23,814 nucleotides of DNA from UBA7328 sp002471345. Its GTDB lineage: Bacteria > Bacteroidota > Bacteroidia > Chitinophagales > Saprospiraceae. Below are positions 1 through 8,280 of the stretch, in pieces. The notes below the pieces were generated by a model, which saw nothing but the letters and a program-made list of their open reading frames with translations, was not told where the DNA came from and searched no databases. The stretch covers positions 1 through 23,814 of the forward strand of contig CAXGOB010000074.1 in NCBI GenBank assembly GCA_964011275.1, given 5' to 3'. A program made the translations under genes and the position numbers. How positions within the stretch are numbered: position 1 is the stretch's first letter; each line of letters starts with the position of its first letter.

Positions 1-2413
1 GGTTAAAGTGCTTTTCACAGAGTTCATTCTTATTTTTCCAAGTCCACTTGCAAGTATGATTGCGCACCACTCTTATTCTAAATGATTGCTCATGCCAATC
101 ACTACAATTTCTTCTTTTGATTCTAACTTTACAATTATAGATCCCTTCAGGCCAATGAGTGCGTACAGTAAACCAGTAACGTCCATCATTCCTTTTGTTT
201 ACACTACCTATTCTACTATTTTCGTCATAAAATTCGACGGTCTCTATTGTGCTATTATCAGATGGTCTGAAGTATACCTTTTCATTGTGCTTGAAAGATT
301 TTTCCCACCAGTCATCTCTATTGGTATATTCCCAATATGAGCAGTTTTGTGTATTTCCGCATTCTCCACTTGTCCATGTTTTTACACCAGCAGCTTGTGC
401 AAGGCAGCTGTTAGAATAAGTCACGTCATTACATCCACATACGGGGTTATAGTTATTGGGACAATTACGACTAGGATCAGTAGTTCCCTGGCATGCATTA
501 TCTGAAGAAGAGGAACCGATACTTATCGATTTTTCTCTTTCACAATCAGCAGATTGTTGTGCAAAGGAGATTACAGCTTTATATCTATGATTGCCAGAAC
601 TTACATTTCTATCATAATAAGTGAAAGGAGATTGAAAAATTGATCCAATCTGTTGGCCATTCTTAAAGTAATCTACTTTACTTACTTCTTGCAAGAAATC
701 AGATGAAATCGTTAAGGCTATATCACCATTAGATAATTCTCCAGCGTCAAAATTATTTATTAGCTCACATGGATCGTTTTGTGACGTATTATCACTTGAA
801 ATAGTAGCATCAAGAGTACAAGTTTCATTAGTCTGTGCATATGAGAAAGTAGCAGTATATCTATCACTAGATGCAGATCCATTGATATCATTAAATGAAA
901 AAGGAGATTGGAAAATTGATCCAATTTGCTGCCCATTTTTAAAATAGTCTACTCTGGTTATTTCTTCCAACAGTTGAGAACTGATGGTCAAATCAACACC
1001 TCCACTTGAATTAGAAGTTGCTTTGAATTCATCTATAAAATTACAATCGTCACCATTTTTCACAACATCACCTCCGGAGCCATAGATGGTTATCACATCA
1101 CTTTGACACACTTCATTGTTATTGTCGAAGAATATTCTGGCGCCATATTCGTGATCGCCATTATCACCTGCTGATAGAGAGAATGAATGAGAAAAAGCCT
1201 GACCACTATTTTTTCCTATTATTAATCTGTTATTGTCAGTATCTGTCAAATCATAAAATTCTACCCTGCTTATGGATTTGTTGGATGTGTTCCTTACTTC
1301 CAAAGAGATAAATTGTGTACCTCCGCTCAGGCCAGACTTGTCTGCCAGGAATTCAATTCCATCGCATGGATCACTAGTAGTTGTACTTTCTGCTACTTTT
1401 CCCGTCAGTGTACAGGTCTCAGAGCTCTGGGCATATGATATTTTAGCTTCATAGTTATTGTCGCTACCATTATTTGTCTGATGATTGTAAGTGAATGGTG
1501 AACGATCAGACCAACCTATAGAATTGCCATTTGCAAAATACTCTACCTTGGTTATCTCTTGAGGGAAGTTTGTTGATATTGACAATTCTACCATTGCACC
1601 AAAGGCACCCATTTTTGAGGCTAATATAAATTCTGAAGTAATGTTTTCGCATGGGTCTGATGGCTTTTCTACATATACTGATTCTCTCAAAGTACATGTC
1701 TCATCAATCTGGGCATAGTTGATGATTGCTTCGAAGTCTTGATTTCCAAAATTAGTAGGTTGATATTCATATGAAAATGGTGCCTCATCATCTCCACCCA
1801 AAGATTCCCCATTTGCTTTAAATTCTACGAACGTGATTTCTTGAGGTAAAGAGGTATTAATAGTTAAATTCACTTTGCCCCCATTAATTTCCACATTAAA
1901 GGTTACATCTATAATAGTACATGGGTCTACAGGAGCTGATGTTTGGACTTCTAATATCTGCAATCTAAAAGTCGATTCTTTGTAACCCTTTATTCCTATA
2001 TGTATACTGTTTTCTGACCCTTGAAGGTCATCCAGACTATAAAAAGACTCATCAGGAGTAAGATCCGATTCTTGGCTCTCTCTGATTACTCTTTTGCTGC
2101 CGCCATTATCTGCTGATATTTGCAGATCAGCATCACCAGATGTTGTAGATACTTTAACTTCATAGGTGACACCTTTAGTCATATATTCTTTAGGATGGTA
2201 TACAGGAGTTATCCATTCGCCTTTACCAACTGAATAAGACTGATCCCAAACACTGCTTTTTTCTCCTAATGACTTTTGTCGAGTTTTTCCTTTTTCAGGA
2301 GCGATAGTAAAATTAGAGGAAGTCATATTAGTTCCCATCGACTCTTTTTTCTGGGCATTTAGATTAATGCTTAAAAAGAAGATGGAGATAAAAAGTAAAA
2401 TTGATTGTTTCAT
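1..2413 (-). CDS. Large secreted modular protein with PPC-like, Ig-like repeat and Kazal domains (3' end beyond window)
   Basis: The frame starts at the ATG at 2413 and stays open to base 1, giving at least 804 residues; the C-terminus lies outside the window. Residues 1-21 are a signal peptide ending Asn-Ala-Gln. Residues about 60-155 resemble a bacterial pre-peptidase C-terminal (PPC) domain, with the Gly-Asp-Ala-Asp-Leu core. From about 162 to 635 come at least five Ig-like repeats of roughly 90 residues, each with a core like ITxVEFxxNGxxIG...SPF and a paired cysteine near Glu-Thr-Cys-Thr-Leu. Residues about 638-686 form a Kazal-type serine protease inhibitor domain (YNPVCGCNDVTYSNSC, then a Gly-Glu-Cys end). 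The tail from about 690 is rich in Trp and Cys. The protein is probably exported and surface-bound or released. A T9SS sorting domain may follow beyond the edge, but that is inference. It could be an adhesin or an inhibitor-bearing defence protein. Confidence 0.85.
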   Translation of the reverse strand, partial: MKQSILLFISIFFLSINLNAQKKESMGTNMTSSNFTIAPEKGKTRQKSLGEKSSVWDQSYSVGKGEWITPVYHPKEYMTKGVTYEVKVSTTSGDADLQISADNGGSKRVIRESQESDLTPDESFYSLDDLQGSENSIHIGIKGYKESTFRLQILEVQTSAPVDPCTIIDVTFNVEINGGKVNLTINTSLPQEITFVEFKANGESLGGDDEAPFSYEYQPTNFGNQDFEAIINYAQIDETCTLRESVYVEKPSDPCENITSEFILASKMGAFGAMVELSISTNFPQEITKVEYFANGNSIGWSDRSPFTYNHQTNNGSDNNYEAKISYAQSSETCTLTGKVAESTTTSDPCDGIEFLADKSGLSGGTQFISLEVRNTSNKSISRVEFYDLTDTDNNRLIIGKNSGQAFSHSFSLSAGDNGDHEYGARIFFDNNNEVCQSDVITIYGSGGDVVKNGDDCNFIDEFKATSNSSGGVDLTISSQLLEEITRVDYFKNGQQIGSIFQSPFSFNDINGSASSDRYTATFSYAQTNETCTLDATISSDNTSQNDPCELINNFDAGELSNGDIALTISSDFLQEVSKVDYFKNGQQIGSIFQSPFTYYDRNVSSGNHRYKAVISFAQQSADCEREKSISIGSSSSDNACQGTTDPSRNCPNNYNPVCGCNDVTYSNSCLAQAAGVKTWTSGECGNTQNCSYWEYTNRDDWWEKSFKHNEKVYFRPSDNSTIETVEFYDENSRIGSVNKRNDGRYWFTVRTHWPEGIYNCKVRIKRRNCSDWHEQSFRIRVVRNHTCKWTWKNKNELCEKHFN
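624..952. repeat. Near-identical direct DNA repeats inside the Ig-like array
   Basis: Bases 624-676 and 900-952 are closely similar, offset by 276 bases (92 codons). Both encode the same core on the minus strand (VDYFKNGQQIGSIFQSPF). The other Ig-like repeats in the gene are far more diverged, so these two adjacent copies look like a recent duplication or a gene-conversion event. Confidence 0.75.
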
Positions 2414-2810
2414 GATTTTCAATTTTTAAAAGAGGTTTTCTAATCGTTGGATCAAATTTTATATTTCATCCGCTTTTCTCCTCTACGATCAGTGGTAAAT
2501 AGAATTACTAGAAATAGTAGAATGATTGTCAATATACTCAACTAGGTTAGAGTTTCGGCAACAAGCCCTCTTTTTTATTATTAACTGTTTCTATTGTTTG
2601 AGATTTAATTAAGGGAATATAATATATGCATTATATGTATAAAATATTCTCTAATATGGTATTATACATTATTATAAATATAATATGATATATAAAATAT
2701 AAGGAAAGCTTGATTATTTGTCTTTGATTCATGTTGATGTTTGGATTATGTTGGTCTTCTAAGTACAAATTAGCCTATAAAGAAGCTGATTTGAGACCAA
2801 ATTAAACACC
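2414..2810. other. AT-rich intergenic region between divergent secreted-protein genes
   Basis: This 397-base gap separates the modular secreted protein (minus) from the P-domain protein (plus). Both strands must be transcribed from it. Bases about 2606-2700 are almost entirely A and T, with many short TATA-like and self-complementary words. I see no open reading frame with coding character, no tRNA and no convincing terminator. On the minus strand a near match to the Bacteroidota -7 element (AAAATTTG against TAnnTTTG) lies about 40 bases before the ATG at 2413; it is too weak to call as a promoter. Confidence 0.5.
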
Positions 2811-3413
2811 ATGAATTATAGATTGTCTTTCTTAAATCCATTTATTTCCCATTTCATTATCGTTTTTGTCACATGTTCTTTTTTATATTCAGAAGTACAT
2901 GCCCAAAAGCTCGTAAGTTCTCAAGATGGAGAACATAAAAGCAGTCTAGTCTTTGAGCCTATCATGCCGATAGTGACTAATGAAATTCAACTCAACGGGG
3001 AAGGAACAATAAATGATCAGACATTAATACGTGTCTGTGTAGATATCTCCCATCCATATTCAGAAGACCTAGAAATGTATCTACTATCACCTCATGGTCA
3101 GAAAGTGGAATTGTCCACTCATAATGGAAGCAGTAAAGCCTTTTATAATAATACTTGTTATTCTACACATGCTGAAATGAGTATTACTAGAGCTATTACA
3201 CCTGTAGAATATGAATATTTACCTGAAGGGAAATTTTCAGATTTTATTGGTAGTGCAATAGCTGGAAAATGGACTTTATCAGTATCAGATTATATTTTGG
3301 AAGATGATGGAAAGTTGAATTCATGGTCTCTTGAAGTTTCTAATAACATACTTTCTAGAGAGTGGCGTACAATGTCAAAAAGCCCTTCTAGTTTGATTAT
3401 TGCGAAGAATTGA
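2811..3413 (+). CDS. Small secreted protein made of a single proprotein-convertase P domain
   Basis: The product is 200 residues. An N-terminal hydrophobic stretch ending near Val-His-Ala-Gln (about residue 32) is a signal peptide. Residues about 55-178 match a P/Homo B domain: the HPYSEDLEMYLLSPHGQKVEL core, then FSDFIGSAIAGKWTLSVSD, a Gly-Lys-Leu stretch and SWSLEVSN. In bacteria these jelly-roll domains usually sit at the C-terminus of secreted subtilases or metalloproteases or in T9SS cargo; here it is essentially the whole mature protein, with no catalytic domain and no obvious sorting tail. Two cysteines (in IRVCVD and NNTCYS) could form a disulfide. It may bind a partner such as a protease or matrix component. 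It is the first gene on the plus strand after the AT-rich gap. Confidence 0.8.
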   Translation: MNYRLSFLNPFISHFIIVFVTCSFLYSEVHAQKLVSSQDGEHKSSLVFEPIMPIVTNEIQLNGEGTINDQTLIRVCVDISHPYSEDLEMYLLSPHGQKVELSTHNGSSKAFYNNTCYSTHAEMSITRAITPVEYEYLPEGKFSDFIGSAIAGKWTLSVSDYILEDDGKLNSWSLEVSNNILSREWRTMSKSPSSLIIAKN

Positions 3414-3555
3414 AAAGTACAGATTGTCAAACAATTTGATCAAAGGATACAATTTGTACGTGTGACTTGCAGAGTATGTGTATCACTTAGGAAAGCTAAT
3501 AATATTGCAGCAGAGAAAGTCAGTATAATCGTAATTTGACCGAAATTCTGATTTA

Positions 3556-5384
3556 ATGAAAATTATTGGACTGCTTATTCTTGCTTTCTTCATGCAGTTG
3601 ATCTGTTTTGAAGTGATAGCTTCATCATATACAGATAGTTTAGAAAACCTAATTAATACTTCAGATAGAGCAGATGCCAATAGAGTAAAATGGCTGAATC
3701 TATTGGCAGCTGAATTGACAAATGAAGATCTTCCAAAAGCATTACACTATGCTGAAGAAGCCAAATCACTAAGTGTGGTTCTAGATGATGATCTTGGGAC
3801 ATTGGATGCATTCAGCAATCTTGCTTGGATCCTCCATACAATGTCAGATGATGAAAAAGCTAATCTCATGGCTGATAGTGCTATTCTATTGAGTACTGAA
3901 ATTGGATTGGATTTTTATCTAAAAGGAGCGAGAATAGCCGAAGAGAATGAAATGTGGAATACTGCAGCAGGTCTCATTGGTAATACTGGAAGCCTTCACT
4001 ATCTCCTTAGAAATCATGATGAAGCGCTAAAATATGCTACAAAGGCTGTTGAGTTATTCAAAAAAGTAGGAAATAGAAAAGGTGTAGGTGGATCTACTAC
4101 TACGATAGGGAACGTAAAATATAGACAAGGCAAATATCAGGAAGCATTAGATACATTTCTTAATGTATTAAAGATACGTGAGGATCTGGTAAGAGAGGGT
4201 TAACATTTGCTTATTCTAATTTAGGGAAGTGTTACATCAAATTAGGTGACCTTGAAAAAGGAAGAACATACTATTTTAAGTGCCTTGAGTTAAGGCAAGA
4301 GTTGGGATTTAAATTTGGAGTCATGACTATGTCTAGAACTTTAGCTAGGTCATACCTAAGTACTAAAGAATATGACAAAGCCAAAGAATATGGGCAATCC
4401 TCCTTAACAAAAGCACAGCGAATTGGATCATATTCAGAGATTACATCTTCCTACGGAGTGTTAGCAAATATCTATAGCGAAACAGGTCAATACAACAAAG
4501 CCTTTGAATATCAAAAGCAATATTCGATTTACAGAGATAGCTTACTCAATGAGAATAAAGCTAAACAAATCAGTGAAATTCAAACGCTCTACGAAACTGA
4601 GAAGAAAGAAAAACAAATACTAGAACAAGAGAATGATATTCTTTCCCTGACCAATAACAATACTAAAATCACTACGCAAAGAAATTACATTATGGCAGGA
4701 TCAATGGCATTAGGCCTTTTTGGCTTGTTCGGTTTCCAATGGAACAAAGTTAGAAAGGAAAGGAATGACAAAAAGGAATTTGCTGAAGCTCTTATTTATG
4801 CTCAAGAAGAAGAACGAAAACGATTAGCTAGAGACTTACATGATGGAGTAGGGCAGTCATTACTACTCATTAAAAAGCAACTAGAATCTACCTCCCAAGT
4901 GACTTTAGAAAATCAAAATTTGATATCAGAAACACTTCAAGAAGTACGGACCATATCTCAAGATCTACATCCATTTCAATTAGAGAAATTTGGTCTCACT
5001 TCTGCTATTGAAAATAGTATCCAAAAGGTTGAATCTTCTACTGACATTTTCATAACAAAGGAGATTGATAATATTGATAAAATGCTCAGTGATAAAGCAG
5101 AAATAAACCTTTATAGAACGATCCAAGAGGCAATGAGTAATATCGTAAAACATGCAGAAGCCACCGCCGCTCAGCTTATTATCAAAAAAACAAATAGTGA
5201 AATCTCCATTCAGATAAAAGACAATGGGAAAGGATTTGATCCAGAATTAGCAATAGTAACATCGAAGAGCTTAGGACTGAGGACTATGCAAGAACGAATA
5301 TCTGCTGTTGGGGGGGAGCTGAAAATTATGAAGGGGGAGAATGGAGGCAGTGTCGTGGACATTTATTTGAATGTGGCGAGTTAA
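3556..5384 (+). pseudogene. TPR-containing sensor histidine kinase, interrupted by a one-base frameshift near 4197
   Basis: Two consecutive frames form one protein. Bases 3556-4203 encode a signal peptide and TPR repeats and stop at the TAA at 4201. The -1 frame continues at once (GLTFAYSNLGKCY...) with more TPRs, a coiled coil, a transmembrane helix near 4692-4740 and a kinase core. The core shows the HisKA_3 H-box RLARDLHDGVGQ (His codon 4839-4841), the N-box EAMSNIVKHAE, the G1 box DNGKGFDP and the GLRTMQER motif. Restoring one base in the G run at 4197-4199 gives about 609 residues, typical of Bacteroidota TPR kinases that pair with NarL-type regulators. The likely partner is the regulator at 8281-8910. 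No other damage is visible on either side, so this is either a sequencing indel or a very recent mutation. As given, only a truncated TPR protein would be made. An ORF begun at the TTG at 4302 is an artefact of the break. Confidence 0.85.
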
Positions 5385-5467
5385 CTAGTCTCGAATCAAC
5401 AAAATATCAATCAAACTCTTTCGTCTTATAATCGAACAATTTATTTTTAAGGACAAAACATAATCTA

Positions 5468-5914
5468 ATGAATCTTAAAAAGATCCTTTTTGGTAGCGTC
5501 TTACTTGGTGGACTTGCCTTTGGTGGGTTTAAAGTATACTCGTCTATGGCTTGTTGCTCCTCTACAGCAGCTACTTCAGGATGTACACCATCAAATTGTC
5601 GAGGTGCCAAAACGAAATTTGGAGAAGCTAAAGTTATCAGTGAATTAAGACTTGACCTGATAGACCTAAAGGCAGATATGGAAAAATCAAAAAATCCATC
5701 ATTTGATTCTAAATGGTATGATATCCATGGTATCATAGGTGATTCTGATTCTGAGAGTTTAGAGATTATAGTGAAAGAGGTTCAAAAAATTGAAAAAGCT
5801 TTTGAAGAAAAGCTGAATCATGAATCAGGGAATTTTGAATTGCCTGAAAATAAGGCAAAACAAATTACATACTTGACTGAACGGATAGAGGGCCTAAAAA
5901 AGCAGCTGTCTTAA
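5468..5914 (+). CDS. Small membrane-anchored or exported cysteine-containing protein of unknown function
   Basis: The product is 148 residues. Residues 1-25 hold a Lys-rich start and a hydrophobic Gly-rich segment (a signal anchor or uncleaved signal). A short cysteine-rich stretch follows (MACCSSTAATSGCTPSNC), then a charged, mostly helical region to the end with coiled-coil character. The adjacent CC, C and C residues could bind metal or form disulfides outside the cytoplasmic membrane. I do not recognise the family. It lies 83 bases after the kinase gene and ends just before a strong terminator, so it may be cotranscribed with the kinase. The antisense frame at 5407-5736 has no recognisable features and is taken as a shadow. 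Confidence 0.7.
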   Translation: MNLKKILFGSVLLGGLAFGGFKVYSSMACCSSTAATSGCTPSNCRGAKTKFGEAKVISELRLDLIDLKADMEKSKNPSFDSKWYDIHGIIGDSDSESLEIIVKEVQKIEKAFEEKLNHESGNFELPENKAKQITYLTERIEGLKKQLS

Positions 5915-5938
5915 GTCTTCTATAAAATGAATATATTA

Positions 5939-5980
5939 TAAAAGAACCCTGAAATCCTTTTGGAATTTAGGGTTCTTTTA
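5939..5980 (+). terminator. Rho-independent terminator
   Basis: The arms TAAAAGAACCCTGAAAT (5939-5955) and ATTTAGGGTTCTTTTA (5965-5980) pair along about 16 bases with one bulged G, around a 9-base loop, and are followed by TTTT. It ends the transcript of the small cysteine protein, and perhaps of the kinase, before the gene at 6021. Confidence 0.85.
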
Positions 5981-6020
5981 TTTTGAATACATCATTAAGT
6001 GAAATCTTATCGCATTAGAA

Positions 6021-7070
6021 ATGAGCCAACCTAAATTTATTTTTAGAAAGATTGTAAGTCTCTCGATAGCAGTGAGCTTCATATTGCTTATGATCACTGG
6101 AGTGTTGTCATATTTCAAGGAATATTCTCGAGTCTTAGCTACTCTGCATACCACTTGTGGTTTCCTATTCTCATTGGGTATACTCTTTCACATTTCAAAT
6201 AATCTTTCACCTATAACAAACTATTTAAAAGGTTATATAATACTTCCTATTTTCCTATCTGTAGGCATGATCTTTACCGGAGCTTATTTTCAGATCTTTC
6301 CTTTTAAACTCATGATGGATATAGGAGCCAAATTAAAAGCAAACTCTGGGAAAGAGCTCAATTTATCTCAATATGAAATAGCAACCATGGATATCAATAA
6401 TGATATTCAATTGACCATTGATTTGCTAAGATCAGAGCATTATTGGCATCCACAAATGGCGGTGTGGGTGGAGGACACATTGGGTAATTATCTAGAATCT
6501 CTATTTGTTTCAAAAGCTACTGCTCAAGGGCTATTCTTTGGGGGGAGAAGTAAAGACAATTTTAAAACGGCCGATCAGAATAAAGAGAAAAGCAATGACT
6601 ATAGAAGAGTAGATGCACTGCCAATATGGTCCCATAAAAGAGGTGTGCAATATACTGATGGAATGTATGTGCCCACTAAAGAGGAGCCCTTGCCAGATGC
6701 TATAACGGGAGCGACATTTATTGATAATTTTATGCTGCTGTCATCAATGGATGGTGATTCAAAATTTAAATTAAGAATAGAGCTAAATGTTGCGTTTGAT
6801 GACAACGAGTACTATTCTGAATATGACTTCCCTGATGACGAAATATTTCACAACGGAACAGGGCAATTAGGCCAACCTTCGATATTGTTTGGAGCGGAAA
6901 TCAATATGAATGATAATAAAGAATATTATTTATTGAACCTAATAGGGCATGGTCACCATTCAGGTCAAAATGGACTTATCTATGAAGATTTTTCTTCACT
7001 CACAACGGCATTGGAAATAGTGGAACGAATAGTGGTTGGGGTGAAGATGAAGGTGTCAAATAATGAATAG
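6021..7070 (+). CDS. Membrane redox protein: DUF4405-like membrane domain with a DUF2271-like extracytoplasmic domain
   Basis: The product is 349 residues. Residues 10-100 contain three transmembrane helices. His43 (LHTTCG) and His57 (FHISNN) face each other in the first two helices as possible haem b ligands, as in cytochrome b-like DUF4405 membrane domains. The soluble remainder begins with YWHPQMAVWVEDTLGNYLES and contains PIWSHKRGVQ and DAITGATFIDNF, which resembles DUF2271 proteins. D226-A-I-T-G-A-T232 fits the Dxx(S/T)GA(T/S) motif at which ApbE attaches FMN to threonine in NqrC and RnfG. The family assignment is from memory of motifs. A role in passing electrons across the membrane to an exported acceptor is inference. 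No ApbE gene is visible in the window. It follows a terminator, so it has its own transcript. Confidence 0.7.
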   Translation: MSQPKFIFRKIVSLSIAVSFILLMITGVLSYFKEYSRVLATLHTTCGFLFSLGILFHISNNLSPITNYLKGYIILPIFLSVGMIFTGAYFQIFPFKLMMDIGAKLKANSGKELNLSQYEIATMDINNDIQLTIDLLRSEHYWHPQMAVWVEDTLGNYLESLFVSKATAQGLFFGGRSKDNFKTADQNKEKSNDYRRVDALPIWSHKRGVQYTDGMYVPTKEEPLPDAITGATFIDNFMLLSSMDGDSKFKLRIELNVAFDDNEYYSEYDFPDDEIFHNGTGQLGQPSILFGAEINMNDNKEYYLLNLIGHGHHSGQNGLIYEDFSSLTTALEIVERIVVGVKMKVSNNE

Positions 7071-7221
7071 CAGCTAGAGTTTTGTATCAATAATTGGAGG
7101 AAATGAAGCTATAAAGAAATATGCTTCAAATTTTAATATGTATTCAGCCATCGACAATTGACGAAATTTCACTTTGAAAAGGGCGAATATTCATAATTAG
7201 GCATTGAATACTTCGAGAACT

Positions 7222-8195
7222 ATGATTAAGTACTTTTCAATTCTGGTTAGTTTGTTATTGTGTACCTCTTTCCTTATGAGTCAACCTGAAATGACTGTAT
7301 GGAGAATTGTGGACGAAGGTGCACATGATCATCACCAAAATCCACCAGAGCTGTATGCTTGTGGTTCTTACTATTTTTTCTTTCTGATAATGTTATAGAA
7401 TCTACATGGTCGTTAAAAAATGAAGGTGATGAAAACTTGATTATTCAATTGCCATTGACTTTTAGGGAAAGCCCATCTACAAGCATTACAATTTCTAAGC
7501 AACCTGAAAAATCAATTTTGAAACCTGGAGAAGAAACTCATTTTAGAGTTCAATATGATTTTAATGCTATACATGGAGATAAGTTTTTAGAGATTGAATG
7601 TAATGACCCAAACTATAAGAATTGTGGTATTCTGATGGGAGGAAATATTACCTCATGCATGTGTATATGTAACAGTAATAATTTGACCCAAAGTACAGGA
7701 GGAGGATGTGGAAATCTGGTCGGAACCTCAATTGGAATTGTATTAAATAATGCTATGTGTCCTGGAGAGGGTGTAGCTTGTAATCCAATCTCAATAAGCG
7801 ATCCTTGTGATTGTGCTAACTCCATTATTACTTCTGGTGTTTTTTTATTTAGAGATACATTAAAAGTGAATACGATTCCTGGTGCTGCAATGACAGTGAC
7901 GGCCAACAATGGTGGATTCATGGATAACACAAATACTCTGATCACTGGCCCTATAGGGAATGCGGATGGTTCTGGATTGTTCACCTACGTATTCTATAGG
8001 CCACCATCTACAGTAGCTGATATCATCATCAACGGTACTCCTTTTGTTAGTCCAGCAGCCTGTCCTGCAGAGTCTACTTGTACGGCGGCAGTTCCTACTT
8101 TATCACAATGGAGTCTCATAATTTTGTTTTTGATCATGCTCGTAGTTGGAATCGTTACAATTCAATCTAAAAGCACTGTAGCTCAAGAAGCATAA
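7222..8195 (+). pseudogene. IPTL-CTERM surface protein with an N-terminal frameshift near 7374-7383
   Basis: The first frame starts at the ATG at 7222 (a TTG at 7204 is less likely) with a signal peptide ending near Leu-Met-Ser-Gln, then stops at the TAG at 7396. The -1 frame carries on without a gap: SDNVIESTWSLKNEGDENL reads as the usual beta-strand of a DUF1573/choice-of-anchor type domain. It continues to 8195, giving about 324 residues if one T is restored. A Cys-rich middle follows (CMCICNSN, SDPCDCAN). The end is VPTLSQWSLIILFLIMLVV, a textbook IPTL-CTERM anchor with a hydrophobic helix, but the last residues (QSKSTVAQEA) hold only one basic residue. The break lies exactly on TTTTTTC, which is also a canonical -1 slippery heptamer. 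A sequencing indel in a T run is the simplest cause. An ORF starting at 7359 in the second frame is not a genuine start. Confidence 0.8.
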
Positions 8196-8280
8196 AAAAG
8201 GATGTACAAATCCCGTGTAAGATTGTTAAAGTGACTTGTGCATTAGCCCTTTATCTTTTTTTCATATTATACTTAGTGAT

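Noticed and set aside
86..1697. Short open frames at 86-340 (+), 1272-1454 (+) and 1506-1697 (-).
   Set aside because: All lie inside the large minus-strand secreted protein gene, in other frames, and have no domain or signal features.
4195..4203. Programmed frameshift in the kinase gene.
   Set aside because: GAG GGT TAA does not fit a -1 slippery heptamer and there is no nearby stimulatory stem; an indel is simpler.
5407..5736. Minus-strand frame of 109 codons.
   Set aside because: It overlaps the small cysteine protein, which has a clear signal anchor and ends at a strong terminator; the minus frame has low-complexity, unrecognisable sequence.
7110..7135. Possible terminator TGAAGC...GCTTCA after the membrane redox gene.
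   Set aside because: The stem is only 6 bases with a 13-base loop and lacks a proper T tract.
8236..8280. Upstream TTG start for the response regulator.
   Set aside because: It adds 15 residues unlike a receiver domain; the ATG at 8281 begins exactly at the conserved first strand.
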